Program-made: the position numbers and the translations under genes
Part shown: piece after piece, positions 62,975-64,000 of the stretch
Layout of the letters: each line of letters starts with the position of its first letter
Numbering within the stretch: the stretch's first letter is position 1
From: an uncultured Allobaculum sp.
Lineage (GTDB): Bacteria > Bacillota_I > Bacilli_A > Erysipelotrichales > Erysipelotrichaceae
NCBI GenBank assembly: GCA_910577085.1
Contig: CAJTLE010000001.1
Span: 6,915 to 70,914, forward strand
Reading direction: 5' to 3'
DNA length: 64,000 nt
Notes under the pieces: model-generated
Database searches by the model: none
The model's input: the letters and a program-made list of their open reading frames with translations, nothing else
What the model was told of the DNA's origin: nothing

Positions 62975-63091
62975 GGTCCCTTCCTTTCTAATTTCCTGTA
63001 GAGATTTCTGTAGTTGATAAGTCTAATTTTGGGAGGCTATTGCACTTCAGGTGGGTAAACCTGACAAAAACACCCTTTGAGCGGTCGCTGT
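62975..63091. other. Gap upstream of the YbaN fusion
   Basis: Contains a short CAGGT/ACCTG hairpin (63048-63063); no gene. GC content rises sharply downstream from about 63070. Confidence 0.5.
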
Positions 63092-63231
63092 CCCTTCCTT
63101 CTGTCGCCTCGCTCGCAAGACTGGCTTTTCACAGGTTCTGGGAGCACGCAAGGGGTTTAAGCTTGCGTCCCCTTGCGGGCTCTCAGGTTCTGTGAAATGA
63201 TCAGGCGCGAGTGAGGTGACAGAAGGAAGGG
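63092..63231. repeat. Long imperfect palindrome (about 140 nt) beside the ISL3 transposase
   Basis: Outer arms 63092-63116 and 63207-63231 are complementary at 23 of 25 positions, the other two being G-U wobbles on one RNA strand. Inner segments continue the pairing: TTCACAG (63128-63134) with CTGTGAA (63190-63196), and CGCAAGGGG with CCCCTTGCG (63148-63156 and 63169-63177), with a small loop. It is GC-rich compared with its surroundings. It lies about 50 bp beyond the transposase stop codon, so it may be at the end of the insertion element or an independent MITE-like repeat. Confidence 0.85.
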
Positions 63232-63284
63232 CCCCCTTCAATCTTCTAGAGCCGAGCGAGCGCCCCACCGGCGAGGTGACCACC

Positions 63285-64000
63285 CTAGTCGAAGTCAACA
63301 TCTGCGCTGTACGCCGGGCGAAGATTTCTTCCGACGTTTGAACATACCAGCTTGATCATGTCGATGAGATTGTCAGTATTCCCGAATCCATACGATCTGC
63401 GGATTATCAGCTTGATTTTGTTATTCAGAGCTTCAATTCTGGCATTCGATAAACCGTATTCCATTGTGTTCAATATGGAATAGCGGTGGCGGCGAATCTT
63501 TTTATTCAGTTCGACGAATTCAGGAATTCTGCACCGGCACGCCCACGAAAGCCATTTTTTCAGGGCTTCTTCTACTCCTTCAGCGGTATGGAAGATCATT
63601 CTGAGAGCCTCCTTCAGCTGATAGCCGCGAAACAGTTTTGGATAGACTTTCTGAATCTGTTCCAGACTGGACTTCTGGTAGTCTGTCAGATTTTCCGGAT
63701 TCTTACCCAGTGGATATTTTGAGTGCTTCAGCACCTTAGATTCCTTAGGCTGTAGTTCTTCTCCTTTTTTAGGACGGCCAGGTTTCCGTTTAGGTAAAGT
63801 TTTTTCAGCTTCATAGGCCTCTCTCCAGATGCGGCGGCGCATCATGTCCATGGCATCAAGAGCCCACGTGACAACGTGATACGGGTCAATGCAGAAAACA
63901 GCCTGAGGGGCATATTTACTGACTGTATTTTTAATCCATCTGGCACCATCACCACTGACCATCTTGATTTTAGAAGCAGCTTCTGGACCAATTTCGATAA
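63285..64000 (-). CDS. ISL3-family transposase, 5' part outside window
   Basis: The reading frame is open to the right window edge, so the N-terminus is missing; about 238 residues are seen. DDE transposase features: VSGDGARWIK (first catalytic Asp region), CIDPYHVVTWA (second Asp), and EALNNKIKLIIRRSYGFGN (Glu and following family-typical KxxxRxxYGF). A basic, Lys/Pro/Gly-rich segment with KRKPGRPKKG lies between. The stop codon is TAG at 63285. With the palindrome it marks a mobile element entering this end of the window. Confidence 0.88.
   Translation of the reverse strand, partial: IEIGPEAASKIKMVSGDGARWIKNTVSKYAPQAVFCIDPYHVVTWALDAMDMMRRRIWREAYEAEKTLPKRKPGRPKKGEELQPKESKVLKHSKYPLGKNPENLTDYQKSSLEQIQKVYPKLFRGYQLKEALRMIFHTAEGVEEALKKWLSWACRCRIPEFVELNKKIRRHRYSILNTMEYGLSNARIEALNNKIKLIIRRSYGFGNTDNLIDMIKLVCSNVGRNLRPAYSADVDFD
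63285..64000 (-). mobile_element. Right part of an ISL3-family insertion sequence
   Basis: Defined by the partial transposase gene. The terminal inverted repeats could not be identified because the other end lies beyond the window; the inner boundary near the palindrome (63092-63284) is uncertain. Confidence 0.6.

Noticed and set aside
62975..64000. Prophage or larger mobile island at the right end
   Set aside because: Only one transposase and a palindrome are seen; no integrase, phage structural or conjugation genes.
1..64000. tRNA or rRNA genes
   Set aside because: I looked for the T-loop GTTCGANTC pattern with acceptor pairing and for conserved rRNA segments and found none; a tRNAscan run would settle it.

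Overview
The window is a stretch of a Bacillota (Firmicutes) chromosome. The gene orders mnmA-recD2-alaS-ireB-ruvX-DUF1292-mltG-greA, holA/rpsT/fmt/lepA/hemW, pepV-trmB-thioredoxin-X-murC-DUF948-...-ccpA-like, ybeY-dgkA-era-recO and rimP-nusA-ylxR-ylxQ-infB-rbfA are those of low-GC Gram-positives. An alanine-type T-box leader upstream of alaS and strong AGGAGG ribosome sites agree. Base composition looks close to half GC by eye (not computed). Together with the Ala/Pro-rich ISPIYG protein before murC, this suggests class Erysipelotrichia, but that placement is an inference.

Layout. 1-1.7 kb: the end of an unrecognised acidic protein and a DA1-like zinc peptidase with a LIM-like zinc finger. 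2.1-10.3 kb: a sulfite/nitrite reductase of the siroheme-Fe4S type, a BtuFCD/FhuDBC-type metal-chelate ABC transporter behind a possibly structured leader, a macrodomain protein, and on the minus strand a siroheme pathway pair (CobA-HemD fusion plus precorrin-2 dehydrogenase). 10.3-12.6 kb: mostly non-coding, with one orphan HigA-like repressor. 12.6-29.3 kb: RNA modification, DNA repair, translation and cell-wall housekeeping genes. 29.7-34.2 kb: rpsO, a lipoprotein and pnp. 35-42.6 kb: PepV, TrmB, a thioredoxin, a low-complexity protein with two ISPIYG motifs, MurC, two envelope-associated proteins and a CcpA-like regulator. 42.8-47.3 kb: ybeY-dgkA-era-recO and, convergent, rqcH. 47.7-52.2 kb: a lipoprotein and the pstSCAB phosphate operon, whose PstS is circularly permuted. 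52.5-60.1 kb: gmk, the nusA-infB operon and a membrane-anchored metallopeptidase related to the anthrax lethal factor catalytic domain. 60.1-64 kb: an accessory zone with a minisatellite, a leaderless Panacea-domain gene, a nitrous-oxide-stimulated-promoter/YbaN fusion, a roughly 140-nt palindrome and the end of an ISL3-family transposase.

How the genes work together. The reductase needs siroheme, which the minus-strand CobA-HemD/SirC pair supplies; the adjacent ABC transporter may bring in iron chelate or corrinoid. Most other genes are core translation, RNA turnover and cell-wall functions in compact, often translationally overlapping operons closed by clear intrinsic terminators. No tRNA, rRNA, CRISPR array or prophage was found. 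The most unusual items are the two unrelated zinc peptidases, the permuted PstS, the ISPIYG protein at the position where Bacillus carries SftA, the candidate structured leader at 3.8 kb, two probable leaderless genes, and the palindrome next to the transposase.
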